Shown one piece after another: positions 31,009-41,408 of a DNA stretch of 64,000 nt. Made by a program: the position numbers and the translations under genes. The notes below the pieces were generated by a model, which saw only the letters and a program-made list of their open reading frames with translations, made no database searches and was not told the origin of the DNA. Source of the stretch: Rhodotorula mucilaginosa (lineage: Eukaryota; Basidiomycota; Microbotryomycetes; Sporidiobolales; Sporidiobolaceae); assembly GCA_034406715.1 (NCBI GenBank), contig CP137867.1:496001-560000 (forward strand), in the 5' to 3' direction. The stretch's first letter is position 1. Each line of letters opens with the position of its first letter.

Positions 31009-33627
31009 TTAGAATCGATCGAGGTAACGCCGAGATGCCCTGCTCGAACTCCGCCTCGGTAGCAGGGGCGCATGTACGCTTCGTTCGCTCGAAACGGATC
31101 GACCGGGAGAAAGGGCTTGATGCGACCTCGGAGGACCGATTTCTCCGGCGTATCGGAGGGCGGCGAGCCTGTCCTCGCCCAGAGGAATGATTGAAACAGG
31201 TCTCGGGTCGTTGGAGGCCAAACTGGGTCGTCTCGACCGTGTTGATCGCCCACGTGGCGGGGACGGGTCGGGAGACGACGAAATAGGCGGGCCTTGGCTT
31301 CCGAGTAACGTCACCGAGGGGTCCTCCTCCAAGAGTGGCCCGCGGGACGTGGGCCTTCTGCCGGTGCCGTGATGGTGTGTGGAGGAAAGCGTCGAGCGTC
31401 GCGACCGTGTTGGCCGGCCTCGCGGGTCCTGCTCTTGCGAGCTGCCGTCCTCTGGGAACGGCGAGCGGGACGTGGGCCTTCTGCCGATGCCGGAAGTGGG
31501 ACCAGGGGAAAGCGTCGAGGGTCTGCTGCTGACAGTCGAACGACGACGACTGGAGGAACACGTTTGGGAAGTCGTGGTGCTGGTCTCGGAGGAAGATTCG
31601 TCTTCCTCCGACGATTGCTCCGCCAGTTGATTTTGTCCCGTAGCATCCCCTCGGTTGAACTCCTTGTTGCCGAAGATGGAGTGGCGGAGTCTGGAGATGA
31701 AGGAGTTGCTGTGTGTCGTCTCGTTCCGGCTTCGATAATAGGCCGACTCGTTCACGACGCAACGAACCGCCGTCAAGGCGCCACCGACCGTGCCCTGTGA
31801 TACAGAAAATCGGCGTCGTCAGAGTACGTTCGGTAGAGGAGAACCCGCTGCCGAACTCACGACGCAAGCGGCGACCTGACCGTAATCGAAGGGATTGTCG
31901 CCGACCATGACGAACTTTTGCAGGGCAATAATGTAGAGGGTGACGTAGGCACTGAACCATACAAAGTAGACAACGGACGAGGCGGACCACCGGACAATCT
32001 CGCGCTTGCGCGACCAGCCTTGCTTGACGGGATGAACGGCTTTCATCAACCGAAGCCAATGCGTAAGCCCGGCAACGCTGTTCAGAAGAAGCATCAGTGC
32101 GTGTGCGTGAAGAGCTCGCTCAAAGACCCGCGCTCGTACGTACATCTGCAGAGGGTCCCGTCGGTAGCGTGGTTTCTCTGATCCGTCCTCGGGCTTCGGG
32201 CCCCTAGGACTCCATTTGATGAGCGAAGCCAAGAACAGCCACCAGAGCAGGAACATGGCCGCCCAGTGAAGGATCGCCACGATCCCGACCACGCGACTCC
32301 AGTATGCGATGGGCAGATCGCCGGAGCAGTTTTGCTGGAATGCGTCGGTTGCGCCAGCGGTGAGCGACATGATGAGCAAGAAGGCCCAGACGATGATGTG
32401 TATACCGAAGACGCCGAGTACGATCTGCACGGATGAAGAGGGCTCAGGTTTGGGAAGGCATCCGGCTGTTTCGAGGAAAGGGAGCACTCACGATCGGCAG
32501 GTACCTACGAGGGACCATGCCACCGAAGATCTTGGACTTTTTGATGAGCTTGTCGAGAACCACTCGATGGTCCACATCGTAATGCCCGTGGAAATGTTCC
32601 TTGTGCTCGACAGGGAAATGTTCCTTGAGCTCGATCGGAAGTCGGGCGGGGTTCGCCTTGACCTTCTCCTCAAGCTTGTCGATGAGATATTGCCCCCACA
32701 GGGCGATGTAGGAGTTGTAGTCGAGATTCTGAACCAGAGCCGTGGTGGGTCAGCCTCCTGGCAAGTCCTCGAAGCCTCGGCGGGGAGATGCGGATGACGC
32801 ACGTGCATGAATTCCACCTCGACCGTGCATGCCGCCACGGTGACCGGTAAACAACTCATGACCGCGAGAGGGACGAACGCAGCGTGGAACCTATTCACCC
32901 TGAAGAGTCAGCACCAGTACAAGCGGCGAGGATCATGAGCGTGCGACTTGCTCTGTCAGGCGATTCTCCGTGAGCAGCAATCGGAAGAGGAGGGCGACAC
33001 ACGCGCCATCGGTAGAGAGAAGCTGCCAGAGTATGTTGTACGGCGCCTCGCTCTTCCACAGGAAAGTCACAAGCATGTTCATCTGCCGGAACAGCGTGTC
33101 AGCCTCGCCGAGGACGTTCTGGGCAAAGAGGGCTGCACGAAGCACTCACCATCGTCCCAACGGTGAAGCTGCTCGAGCAAGACAAGAATCGGGTTCAGCG
33201 AAGTCGAGGTCAGCGGAGTCGAGGTTAGCGGAGTCGAGTTTAGCGCAAAGACAAGAGTCAGCAAGTCTAGCGCAATCCAGCTCATCGCAGGTGCGTCGAG
33301 ACTTGGAAAGACTACGCACGCTATGATGGTACCCGGTCCTGTCAGGAGATGCTCAATCGTCAGCCGCTGCGAGTGGCGAGGCATTTCTTCCGCAGCGCGA
33401 AGCGGACGTACCGGTGATGGGCGCGTTTGGGCAGAGCGCGCCACAGCATCGGTCGCCAGCAGAGAGGGAGCACCATTGCGACTAGATCGCCGTGAACCCG
33501 TATCAGCTTGCTGCGGGGGGCTTTGGTCCACTGTGAACGGACGTACGATACTCTGGTTGTTTCGGCAAGTCCCCGCCATGAACGCCTGTTGGGCGAGCGC
33601 GGGCCAGTGGTACCCGACGCCACTCAT
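31009..33627 (-). CDS. Gene B copy 3: seven-membrane-segment protein
   Basis: Whole copy of gene B at +9,384, with exons 33627-33320, 33168-33150, 33082-32952, 32899-32803, 32728-32492, 32424-31861 and 31794-31009. It encodes 713 residues, by my reading identical to copy 2 (Val in segment 4). Its upstream region runs to 34590 and carries the private small inversion, so its promoter could differ slightly from the other two. Confidence 0.66.
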
Positions 33628-34561
33628 GGTCAGATTTGTAGAGCGTGTTGTTGGTCGAGGATCGGATGGGCTGCACGAGAGGAGGTGGGCAAGGAGGGAG
33701 TGCGTTGGGGGAAGGAGAATCCGGCGGCCCAGAAATTCGGCGGAACAGTCTCCGGCGGAAAACTTGGGCGCGCTGCAGCGAGCCGCGTGGCTGTCGGTCC
33801 GCGGCCTTGAAGTAGCGTACCGAGGCGTGGGCGCCTTGCCGAGTGAGCCTTGAGAGCGTGTGGGCAAACGGGAACGAGCAGAGGGAAGCAAGGTCGGAAG
33901 CAAGGGTGGAACTGCAGCTATAGCCTTTCGCTGCACCTTCAAGAGGGAAGCCTACGCTGTAGGGGCACTACGTAAGCCGTATATTCCCCCCACGCGCCGC
34001 GGCGACGGACGCGTCGGCTTGTCCGCGGACTCGTCAGGCGGGGGGGCTGAAAGACAGGAGCCTGAGCGCCGAACAGGCCGTGCTACAGCCGGCGATCGAT
34101 GGCGGCACGCCGCGCTGTTCGTGTCGGGGAGCATATAGCCGTAAAGCTTTCTGATCGAGTCCGGGATGGCCGATATGGCGGCCAGTGAGTAGATGGCGAG
34201 ACGGTCAGACGGAGCATTGACATCAAGCCCACCCCCGGAGCAGCGGTCAGGAGCTTCTCGGGACTCGTGTACGTGAGTCCAACCCAATGGAATAGCCATA
34301 GCGGTCCTTGCATGGCTGGGTCGAGGTACGGGGAAGCGCGGAGGGGGAACTGCGAGCTGGCCTTGCTGATGAGATCCATGAAACGTCCTGCTCCGCTCAT
34401 ACACGGTCTTCGCTCGCGGTCCACGAGTAGTGGGACAACGCCTGCGCGATCGTGCGTCCGGAGCACCCCAGTGACCGAGCTGTATCGCCCTCGCCGCTTT
34501 CTGCTTTTCCCCCCCGGCCGGCTCCCTCCCGATCGACCGAAACGACACCGCAACAGCGAAC

Positions 34562-34816
34562 ATGGACACCTTTGCAAGCTCACAGCACGCTCCAGACGAC
34601 CTCGGACTATTCTCAAGCTGCGCCCGGACGACCACAAGTTCCCCTCAATCCGGACCTGCTCCCCGACCGCGACTCTCCGCCGGTTTCGTCCCCTCCTCAG
34701 AATCCGCTTATCCCGCCGCCAAGTTGCCCTCGCTGCCGTCAGTCCCATGGTTGCACCGAGATCAGGTCCCGAGCTTCCACCCTCAGGGACGCCGTATCGA
34801 CGCTACGACGAGGTGA
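34562..34816 (+). CDS. Doubtful small ORF crossing the right edge of the repeat array
   Basis: An ATG with an A-rich fungal-type leader at 34562 opens an 84-codon frame (MDTFASSQHAPDDLGL...). Its first 29 nt lie inside copy 3 and the rest in single-copy DNA. The same ATG and leader end copies 1 and 2 but run straight into the next unit. A longer alternative frame through 34919 contains PPSCPRCRQSHGC, which could be a small metal site, but it has no ATG. No family is recognised. It may mark the start of a gene originally to the right of gene B. Confidence 0.25.
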   Translation: MDTFASSQHAPDDLGLFSSCARTTTSSPQSGPAPRPRLSAGFVPSSESAYPAAKLPSLPSVPWLHRDQVPSFHPQGRRIDATTR

Positions 34817-35525
34817 AGCTGAGCGCATCTGCTGCCCGCTGACGGCTTGGGGGACATCTGCTGCGGCTGGAAGACTCTTCAGGACCCTTAAGAGCGGTTC
34901 TAAGGTCTTGCGATGCTAACAAAGTGGCTCCAACCTGCCGGACGTTCATCGGTCAGCCAGCAGAGTGCTGCGCGCCGTCACGACCTTTTCTCTCTCGCAG
35001 CTTTGCCTCGCTGTAACGCTCCGGACCTAAGCTCAGTACGGCGAGTGATGGTTTGAGCACGGCTACGAGTGCGACGCAATTGGAGGCGTAGGTTCATCGC
35101 GCGATAGACTGGCGGAAACTTGCCATGAGGTGCAAACAAAGATTTCGCGTGCCCGCTTGTCGCGATGGCGATTCCGGAGCCCATCGGTCTATTCCCACCA
35201 TTTGCATCGAGAGCCGTAGGGTCACGTTTCGGTGCTTCCGAATCGAAAAACCCCCATAATGCATGTACAGACGATGTCGGCCAGTGTCGCCACTGACTTC
35301 GCCGCGTTTCGACTTGCTTCCGCGCGCGCGTGAAACTTGGGTCTCGAGAAACATCAATCAACTGTCGCCCGAGTCGCCCAAGGTGGTCGAGCGAGGCTCT
35401 AGCTACAGTCGTACAGCCTCTTTGAGTGGTATAAGACTCGCCTGAGCGACGCACCCTCGTCGTGCGCTGTCCGATCAGCTCGGCGTCGTTGTGTGGTCCG
35501 CAGGCGCCCCAGCCCGCCTGCGCCC
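34817..35525. other. Intergenic: LIS1 promoter region
   Basis: About 700 bp of single-copy DNA between the array edge and LIS1. A minus-strand open frame at 34978-35454 shows no recognisable protein and is treated as chance. It should hold the LIS1 promoter. Confidence 0.5.
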
Positions 35526-37441
35526 ATGTCGACTATTCTCACCGAGCGGCAGAAGGATGAGCTGTACGTAGCCAGAGTGGAGGTCTTGCCAAGCCGAACG
35601 CGCCGGCTGACCATGGAGCGGACGGTCGACAGGCACAAGTCGATCCTCGACTACTTGCAGACGAACGGCTACACCGAGACTCTGAGCGCCTTCAAGGGAG
35701 AGGCGCACCTGCCCGATTTCCAACCCGATCCGAAAGCGAAATGGAGCGGACTGCTCGAGAAGAAGTGGACGAGCGTGATCCGTCTGCAGAAAAAGGTTTG
35801 GCAGGACAGGCAGTTCGCAGGTCCTGAGTGCGGCGCAGTCTGACGTTTTGCCTCCCCAACAGATCATGGATCTCGAGTCTCGAAACGCACAACTCACCGA
35901 GGAGCTCTCATCAGCTCCGTCGAAACGGCCGTCCGCGTCGTCTCCAGATTGGACGCCTCGCGCGCCGGCACGGCATACCCTCTCCGGCCACCGCATGCCA
36001 ATCACGCGCGTCACCTTCCATCCGCTGTTCAGTCAGGTGGTCAGTGCAAGCGAGGACGCGACCCTGAAGGTGTGGGATTGGGAGACGGGCGACTTTGAGC
36101 GGACGGTGAAAGGCCACACCAAGGCGGTTCAGGACGTCGACTTTGATTCCAAGGGCAACCTGCTCGGTAGGTTTTACTCCTCCTCTTCCGGTCTCTCACT
36201 CAGCTGACGTCCTTCAGTATGACAGTGTCTTGTTCGTCCGACTTTACGATCAAACTGTGGGACACGAACAACGACTGGAAGAACATCCGGACATTACACG
36301 GTCACGACCACTCGATCTCTTCTGCGCGATTCATGCGGAGCGACGACATGATCGTCAGCGCGAGTCGAGATCGAACGATCCGGATATGGGAGGTGTCTAG
36401 CGGGTACGCGCGCCGTCGAGCGAGAGCTTCCCTCGAAAGCGATCAAAGTCCGAAAGCTGACCTTTGGTCTCCGTATCGACGCAGCTTCTGTGTCAAGACA
36501 ATATCAGGGCACAACGACTGGATTCGGAGTGCGCTGCCGAGCTCGGACGGCTCACTCTTGATCAGCTGCTCGGTGGATCAGGTGCGTGTCTGCGGCAGCG
36601 AAAGATCGTGGGTCGAGGCGCGGCTGATCACGGACTCGATGCCGCGCAGACCGCCCGGATATGGGACGCAAACAAGGGAGACGGCAAGGCGGAACTGCGA
36701 GGGCACGAACACGTCGTCGAGGTCGCAGTGTTTGCTCCGATCGCAGCATATTCTGCGATCCGGGAATTGGCAGGAATCACAGTCCGTCTCGCCCGGTTGA
36801 GTGACCCCCTATCCAAAGCCCGACGACTGATCTTTCGACGAGTCTCTATAGATACCGACGAATCGATTAGCAGAGGCCAAGTCGGTCGGACAATACGCCG
36901 CGACAGGATCGCGGGACAAGTCGATCCGGATATGGGACACGGCGAGCGGGCAATGCCTCAAGACCCTGGTCGGCCGTGAGTCACTATTGACACTACACCC
37001 CGCACACTGTGTCGGACTGACCAGACTGTATACGGTTCATGCAGACGACAACTGGGTTCGCGCGCTCGTCTTCCACCCATCTGGGAAATTCCTCCTCTCG
37101 GCCTCGGACGACAAGACCATCCGGACATGGGATCTCGCCACCGGGCGGTGTCTCAAGGTGCTCGAAGCGCACGGTCACTTTGTCACGACGCTGGCATGGG
37201 GTCGAGCCAAGACTTCCTCCTCGGCGGCGGCGGGAGGGGCGAGTTCCTTGCCGAACGGAGCGGGAGGCGCTGCGGACGGCGCGAGTACGGCAGAGACGGC
37301 GCAGGTGGTCAATGTCGTCGCGAGTGGTTCGGTCGACCAGACTGTCAAGGTGCGTGAACGGCAGGAGAACGTCTTCCAGACCTCGCACCCGACCCGGGAC
37401 TGAATCCGAGAACCTGGTGCGCGCAGATTTGGCTCCCTTGA
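35526..37441 (+). CDS. pac1: LIS1/PAC1/NudF dynein regulator, WD40 protein
   Basis: Nine exons: 35526-35563, 35633-35795, 35863-36166, 36226-36403, 36485-36581, 36650-36781, 36852-36975, 37045-37349 and 37427-37441, giving 451 residues. The N-terminal LisH is split by intron 1 and reads [16 protein letters not shown] when joined. A short coiled coil follows ([13 protein letters not shown]), then seven WD40 repeats ending in [13 protein letters not shown]. The last five codons, stop included, come from a 15-nt terminal exon. LIS1 binds dynein with NudE/NudC and is required for nuclear migration and spindle positioning. A low-complexity Ala/Gly insert (near residues 405-430) lies in the last repeat. 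Two introns use weaker donors (GTTTGG at 35796 and GTCCGT at 36782), each fixed by phase and by the conserved protein. Confidence 0.95.
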
Positions 37442-38011
37442 GCTACCGAGTTCTTACTCGCACCCCTGCCTCCGCCCAGCCCTTCACGACCAGAGCGACT
37501 TTCGTCTTTCCACCCTCGCCGACTCTTGCTGCGACGATGCGCATCCGAGCCCGCCTATCCGCGAGTGCACGACTTGACGCGCCGCACCTGTGCATATTCT
37601 GATTCGCGGTCTTCGTTGTACTGAGATCTTAGATAGCCTGTTGTTCAGGTGCTTAAACTGGGTTCTAATCGTTGTCGCACCTCCTGCATTGCACCCGCAT
37701 AATGGTCGGGATCTGCCGAGTTGAGCGTCGCGTAAAAGTTTTGTCGAAGCCGCGGGCCGAGGCAGCGAGCGCTGCACCGAGTCGGCCGACTTCGCTTCAC
37801 TCGGTTCCCAGCCGAGTTGTTGCTCACGGTAGACGCAGACCAAAGGCAAAGAGTACGTCTGGCGCCCATCCCTCAGCCCGTCAAGCAAGCGCCGTCGTCC
37901 TTGCTTTGCACGCACAACCGCGACTCGCCCCCACCCGACAACTCCGAAGCCAGCTTTCTCCAGACCACACCAAGCTGACGGGCGTTGCATTGCCTCAGCC
38001 TATACACAACA
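37442..38011. other. Intergenic: LIS1 3' region and thiolase promoter
   Basis: 570 bp between tandem plus-strand genes. No coding sequence or RNA gene was recognised. Confidence 0.5.
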
Positions 38012-39994
38012 ATGCGCCCTACTATTCCCCGACGCGCTCTCGCCGACATCCTCAAGAAGCGGCCGGATGATGTCGTCGTGCGTGACTTTCTCGTCGCCGC
38101 CACCTGCGCCAACTTTGCTGACATCAGCAAGTCCTGAACCCTTTGTATCTCGTACGCACAGTTTGTCACTTCTCTGCGAACGCCGATTGGCAAGTTCAGG
38201 GGCGGACTGAAGGACATGCATGCAGAGGTGCGACTCGCTCTCGCTCTTGCATGCCGCGGGGAGCGGCGCTAAAGGGGCTGACTCTTATCGCTTGCACCGT
38301 GCTACAGGAGCTCTTGTCGCACGTGCTCAAGGCAACTCGGGAGCGCCTCGAGGCGCAGGGTGTCGACGTCAAGGGGGGCGCCGTCAAGGATATCCACAAC
38401 GGAACGGTCCTCATGGAGCTGGGAGGCGCCAAGAGCGGTCGTCTCGCTGCTCTCGATGCGGGGTATGTCGCACACTACGCCTGTCACTGCGCACCGATTC
38501 TGACGCAGCGAGCCATGCAGCTTCCCCGTTTCCTCTGGCTTCAAGTCCGTCAACCGGCAATGCGCCTCGTCTCTGCAGTCCGTCACCGACATCGCTCTCC
38601 AGATCAAGGGCGGTCTGATCGACATGGGTATCGCATCCGGAGCCGAGTCGATGACCCGGGACTACGGCGTAAGTTCTTGTTCTGCCGTTCGATCCCGTCC
38701 AACCTGGGGAGAGGCTCTCCTGGAGTCTTTTACGGCTGTTCATCAGCTCTTTAGCAGCTACACACTGACGCGTGATCCTTGCAAATCCCTCGGCAGACTC
38801 GCGCCATCCCGGTCAACATCTCGCCGTTTATCAAAGAGTCCGAATCCAAGGACGCTCGCGACTGCCTCCTGCCCATGGGTTCGACCTCGGAGGCCGTCGC
38901 CGAACAATACAATATCCCACGCGAACGCCAAGACGAGTTTGCGATGGCTTCGCACCAAAAGGCCAAGGCGGCGCAGGACGCCGGTTACCTCGCCGAGGAG
39001 ATTGTCCCCATCAAGGTCCGCAAGGTCACGCCCGCCGAAGGCGACAAGCCCGAAGTGACGGAGGAGGTCGTCATCTCGAAGGACGAGGGTATCCGCCCGC
39101 AAACGACGATGGAGTCGCTCGCGAAACTCAAGACCGTCTTCAAGGAGAACGGGACCGGCACCGCCGGCAACTCGTCGCAGATCTCGGACGGCGCGTCCGC
39201 TGTCACTCTCTGCCGCCGCGACGTGGCCGAGAAGCTCGGTCTCAAAGTCCTCGCCAAGTGGGTGGGCTCGGCGGTCGTCGGTGTTCCGCCCGTGATCATG
39301 GGTGAGCCTTTTTTGTCTTCGCTTTCGAAAGACACTCGTCCATTTGCGCTGACATGCTTGTTTCGTTACAGGTGTCGGTCCGGCATACGCCGTTCCGGCT
39401 CTCTTTGAGCGCTACGGAATCACCAAGGACGACGTTGACCTCTTTGAGCTGAACGAGGGTGAGCTAGGCGTGCCTTTTTCGGGCAGTCTTCGGCTCTGGC
39501 TGACTCCCCTTCTCCCGGCTGTACAGCATTCGCGTCGCAGTCTTTGATGGTCATGGACACGCTCGGGCTTGATGCGAAGAAGGTCAACCCGAAGGGGGGC
39601 GCCATCGCACTCGGAGTGAGTTCGCGACCTTGTTGGATCTCGCTTCGTTGTGTGGGCACCAAGCTGATGTCAATTCTTGCGATCTTCACCAGCACCCGCT
39701 CGGCGCAACGTGAGCACATCTTCTTGCGCACCGCTTGCGCCGTCTCCGGTCTCGCTGACTCTCCTGTTTTACGTATGCAGCGGCGGCCGTCTCCTCTCTT
39801 CGCTGCTGTACGAGCTCAAGCGGACAGAGCAGAAGGTCGGCGTCGCGACTCTCTGCATGGGAACGGGTGCGTCCTCTTAGCCAAGTCATGCGATCGTGGC
39901 CACCTTCGCGTTTAAGTACGCGACGGGATACTGACGCTCTGCCGGTTGGAACGCAGGCGCTGGCAAGGCCACCCTCGTCGTGAACGAGGCATAG
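38012..39994 (+). CDS. 3-ketoacyl-CoA thiolase (acetyl-CoA acyltransferase)
   Basis: Ten exons: 38012-38077, 38162-38227, 38308-38462, 38521-38668, 38797-39301, 39372-39458, 39527-39615, 39693-39709, 39781-39866 and 39957-39994, giving 418 residues. It catalyses the last step of fatty-acid beta-oxidation, cleaving 3-ketoacyl-CoA with CoA. The nucleophile is Cys110 (NRQCASSLQ), the active-site His is in HPLGATG (about 373) and the second Cys is in TLCMGTG (about 403). [18 protein letters not shown] and FELNEAFASQ are also diagnostic. Exon 8 is only 17 nt and encodes the HPLGA motif. It resembles POT1/ACAA1 peroxisomal thiolases, yet I see no C-terminal PTS1 (it ends NEA) and no clear N-terminal PTS2 (it starts [16 protein letters not shown]), so location is open. 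The basic N-terminus might instead allow mitochondrial import. Confidence 0.93.
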
Positions 39995-40353
39995 ATACAT
40001 GTAGAGATCCTGGTTGTAAGCTTATTGTCCTGCGACTTGAGGATGAGCGAACTTGCGTGATTCTGCCGCCGGGAAAAGCCCCTCCGACACGAACCCGGGT
40101 CACACCGCCTGGCGCGACATCGAGAAGATTGCCGTATGTAGCTAGGAAGCGGCAGACATCTGCGAATATAGGCGGACTTGTGCGGACTTGCGCGGAGAAA
40201 CGATTTCCTTTCGGCCGACAGCGGAAAGTGGGGAAGCGAGAAGCTGCCGCGCCGTTGTGCCGAGTTCCTCTCGCTCTCTGGCACTCTACAGTCGGTTGAT
40301 TGAGCCTACGCATACTTGCAGGATCGACCGCCGAAAGGAGCGAACCAGTCAGC
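39995..40353. other. Intergenic: thiolase 3' region and aldolase promoter
   Basis: About 360 bp between tandem plus-strand genes. No further feature was recognised. Confidence 0.5.
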
Positions 40354-41408
40354 ATGGACAAGTGCACTTTCCTCCGCTCTGCTCTCCGACAGAAACGACC
40401 CGCTCTCGGTTGCTGGCTCACTCTGCCAGGGACTGCTGTCGCCCGCACCATCGCGAGCGTGCCGGGACTGCAGTGGATCCTGATTGACGCCGAGCATGGG
40501 CAGATCACGGACCGGGATTACTACGAGGTGAGCTGCCTAGTCGTCTCGTGCAATCTGTTCCCTGCAAAGTTGGTGCCGGATACCGTGCTTACCTGTGCCA
40601 CGTACCAGCTCAATAACGCGATCGTTTCGCATGGAGTATCGCCGATTATTCGCATCCCTTTCGCGGACGGGTGGCTCATCAAGCGCGCTCTCGACTCTGG
40701 CGCTCATGGAATCATGGTCCCGATGATCCACACCGCAGTAAGTCTATGTACACGGCTGCGGACGCGGGCTTAGCTGATCATCAAGCTGAGTGCAGGAACT
40801 CGCGGCTTCGGTGGTCTCGTTGTCCAAATTCGGCCCGCGAGGAGTTCGAGGATACGGCAGCCCGTTCACTCACCACGCGTTCGGAGTCGATGCTCGCGAG
40901 TACGAGCTCACCTGCAACGAGCACCTTCTGACGATACTTCAAATCGAGTCGCAACAAGGTCTGGACAACATCGAGGCCATTGCGGCCGTCGCGGGAGTTG
41001 GTGCGTCCAGGTTCAAAGCCCTCGGCCTCACTCGGTCTCCTGCTCTCGATCGACTTGCTTAGTCTCTGACATCCGGATCACTTCAGATGTCATCTTCATT
41101 GGCCCGTTCGACCTCGCCAAGTCTATGAACGTCGAGTTCGGCGGCGAGCAGCACGAGAGCGCGATCGCCAAGGTGCTGAAGGCGACCAAGGCAGCGGGGA
41201 AATTCGCATCCATCTTTGTACGCTGAGTCTCTGACATACTGAACGATATGATCTCAGCGACCATTGACCTCGTGATGCTCGACAGTGCCTGAGTGGAGAG
41301 CAGGCGCGGAAACGACTTGGACAAGGATTCGACATGGCTTCCGTCGCCACCGACACCGCCTCCCTCGCCCGCGATCTCACTCTGCAGCTCAAGGCAATCA
41401 ACGCATAG
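40354..41408 (+). CDS. HpcH/HpaI-family class II aldolase (2-oxo-3-deoxy or 4-hydroxy-2-oxo acid aldolase)
   Basis: Exons 40354-40527, 40609-40737, 40796-41000, 41087-41217 and 41286-41408, giving 253 residues, a normal length. Motifs in order: LIDAEHGQ (with the family's catalytic His), VSPIIRIPFADGWLIKRALD, GAHGIMVPMI, FGPRGVRGYG, LQIESQQGLDNI (metal-binding Glu) and VIFIGPFDLAKSM. These enzymes are Mg- or Mn-dependent and cleave 4-hydroxy-2-oxo acids such as 2,4-dihydroxyhept-2-enedioate to pyruvate (or a related oxo acid) plus an aldehyde. The fungal substrate is unknown, and 2-keto-3-deoxy sugar acids are another possibility. A 454-bp fragment of the HAM1-like gene begins 34 bp after its stop. 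Confidence 0.88.

Larger units (their letters stand above)
29899..34590. repeat. Tandem segmental repeat, copy 3 of 3 (4,692 bp)
   Basis: Direct repeat at an offset of 9,384 bp from copy 1. It ends at 34590, after which sequence diverges into single-copy DNA. Private differences noticed are 30097, 30427, 34274 and a short inversion within 34168-34183. Confidence 0.97.

Noticed and set aside
20515-34590. The repeat array as a transposon or LTR element
   Set aside because: No reverse transcriptase, integrase or transposase, no terminal repeats beyond the unit itself, and no target-site duplication. The content is host genes and the junctions are direct unit-to-unit joins.
20515-34590. The array as a pure assembly artefact
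   Set aside because: Copy-specific base changes and a private inversion argue for real copies, though exact copy number still needs long reads.
34978-35454. Minus-strand open frame upstream of LIS1
   Set aside because: No recognisable protein pattern, and it overlaps the expected LIS1 promoter.
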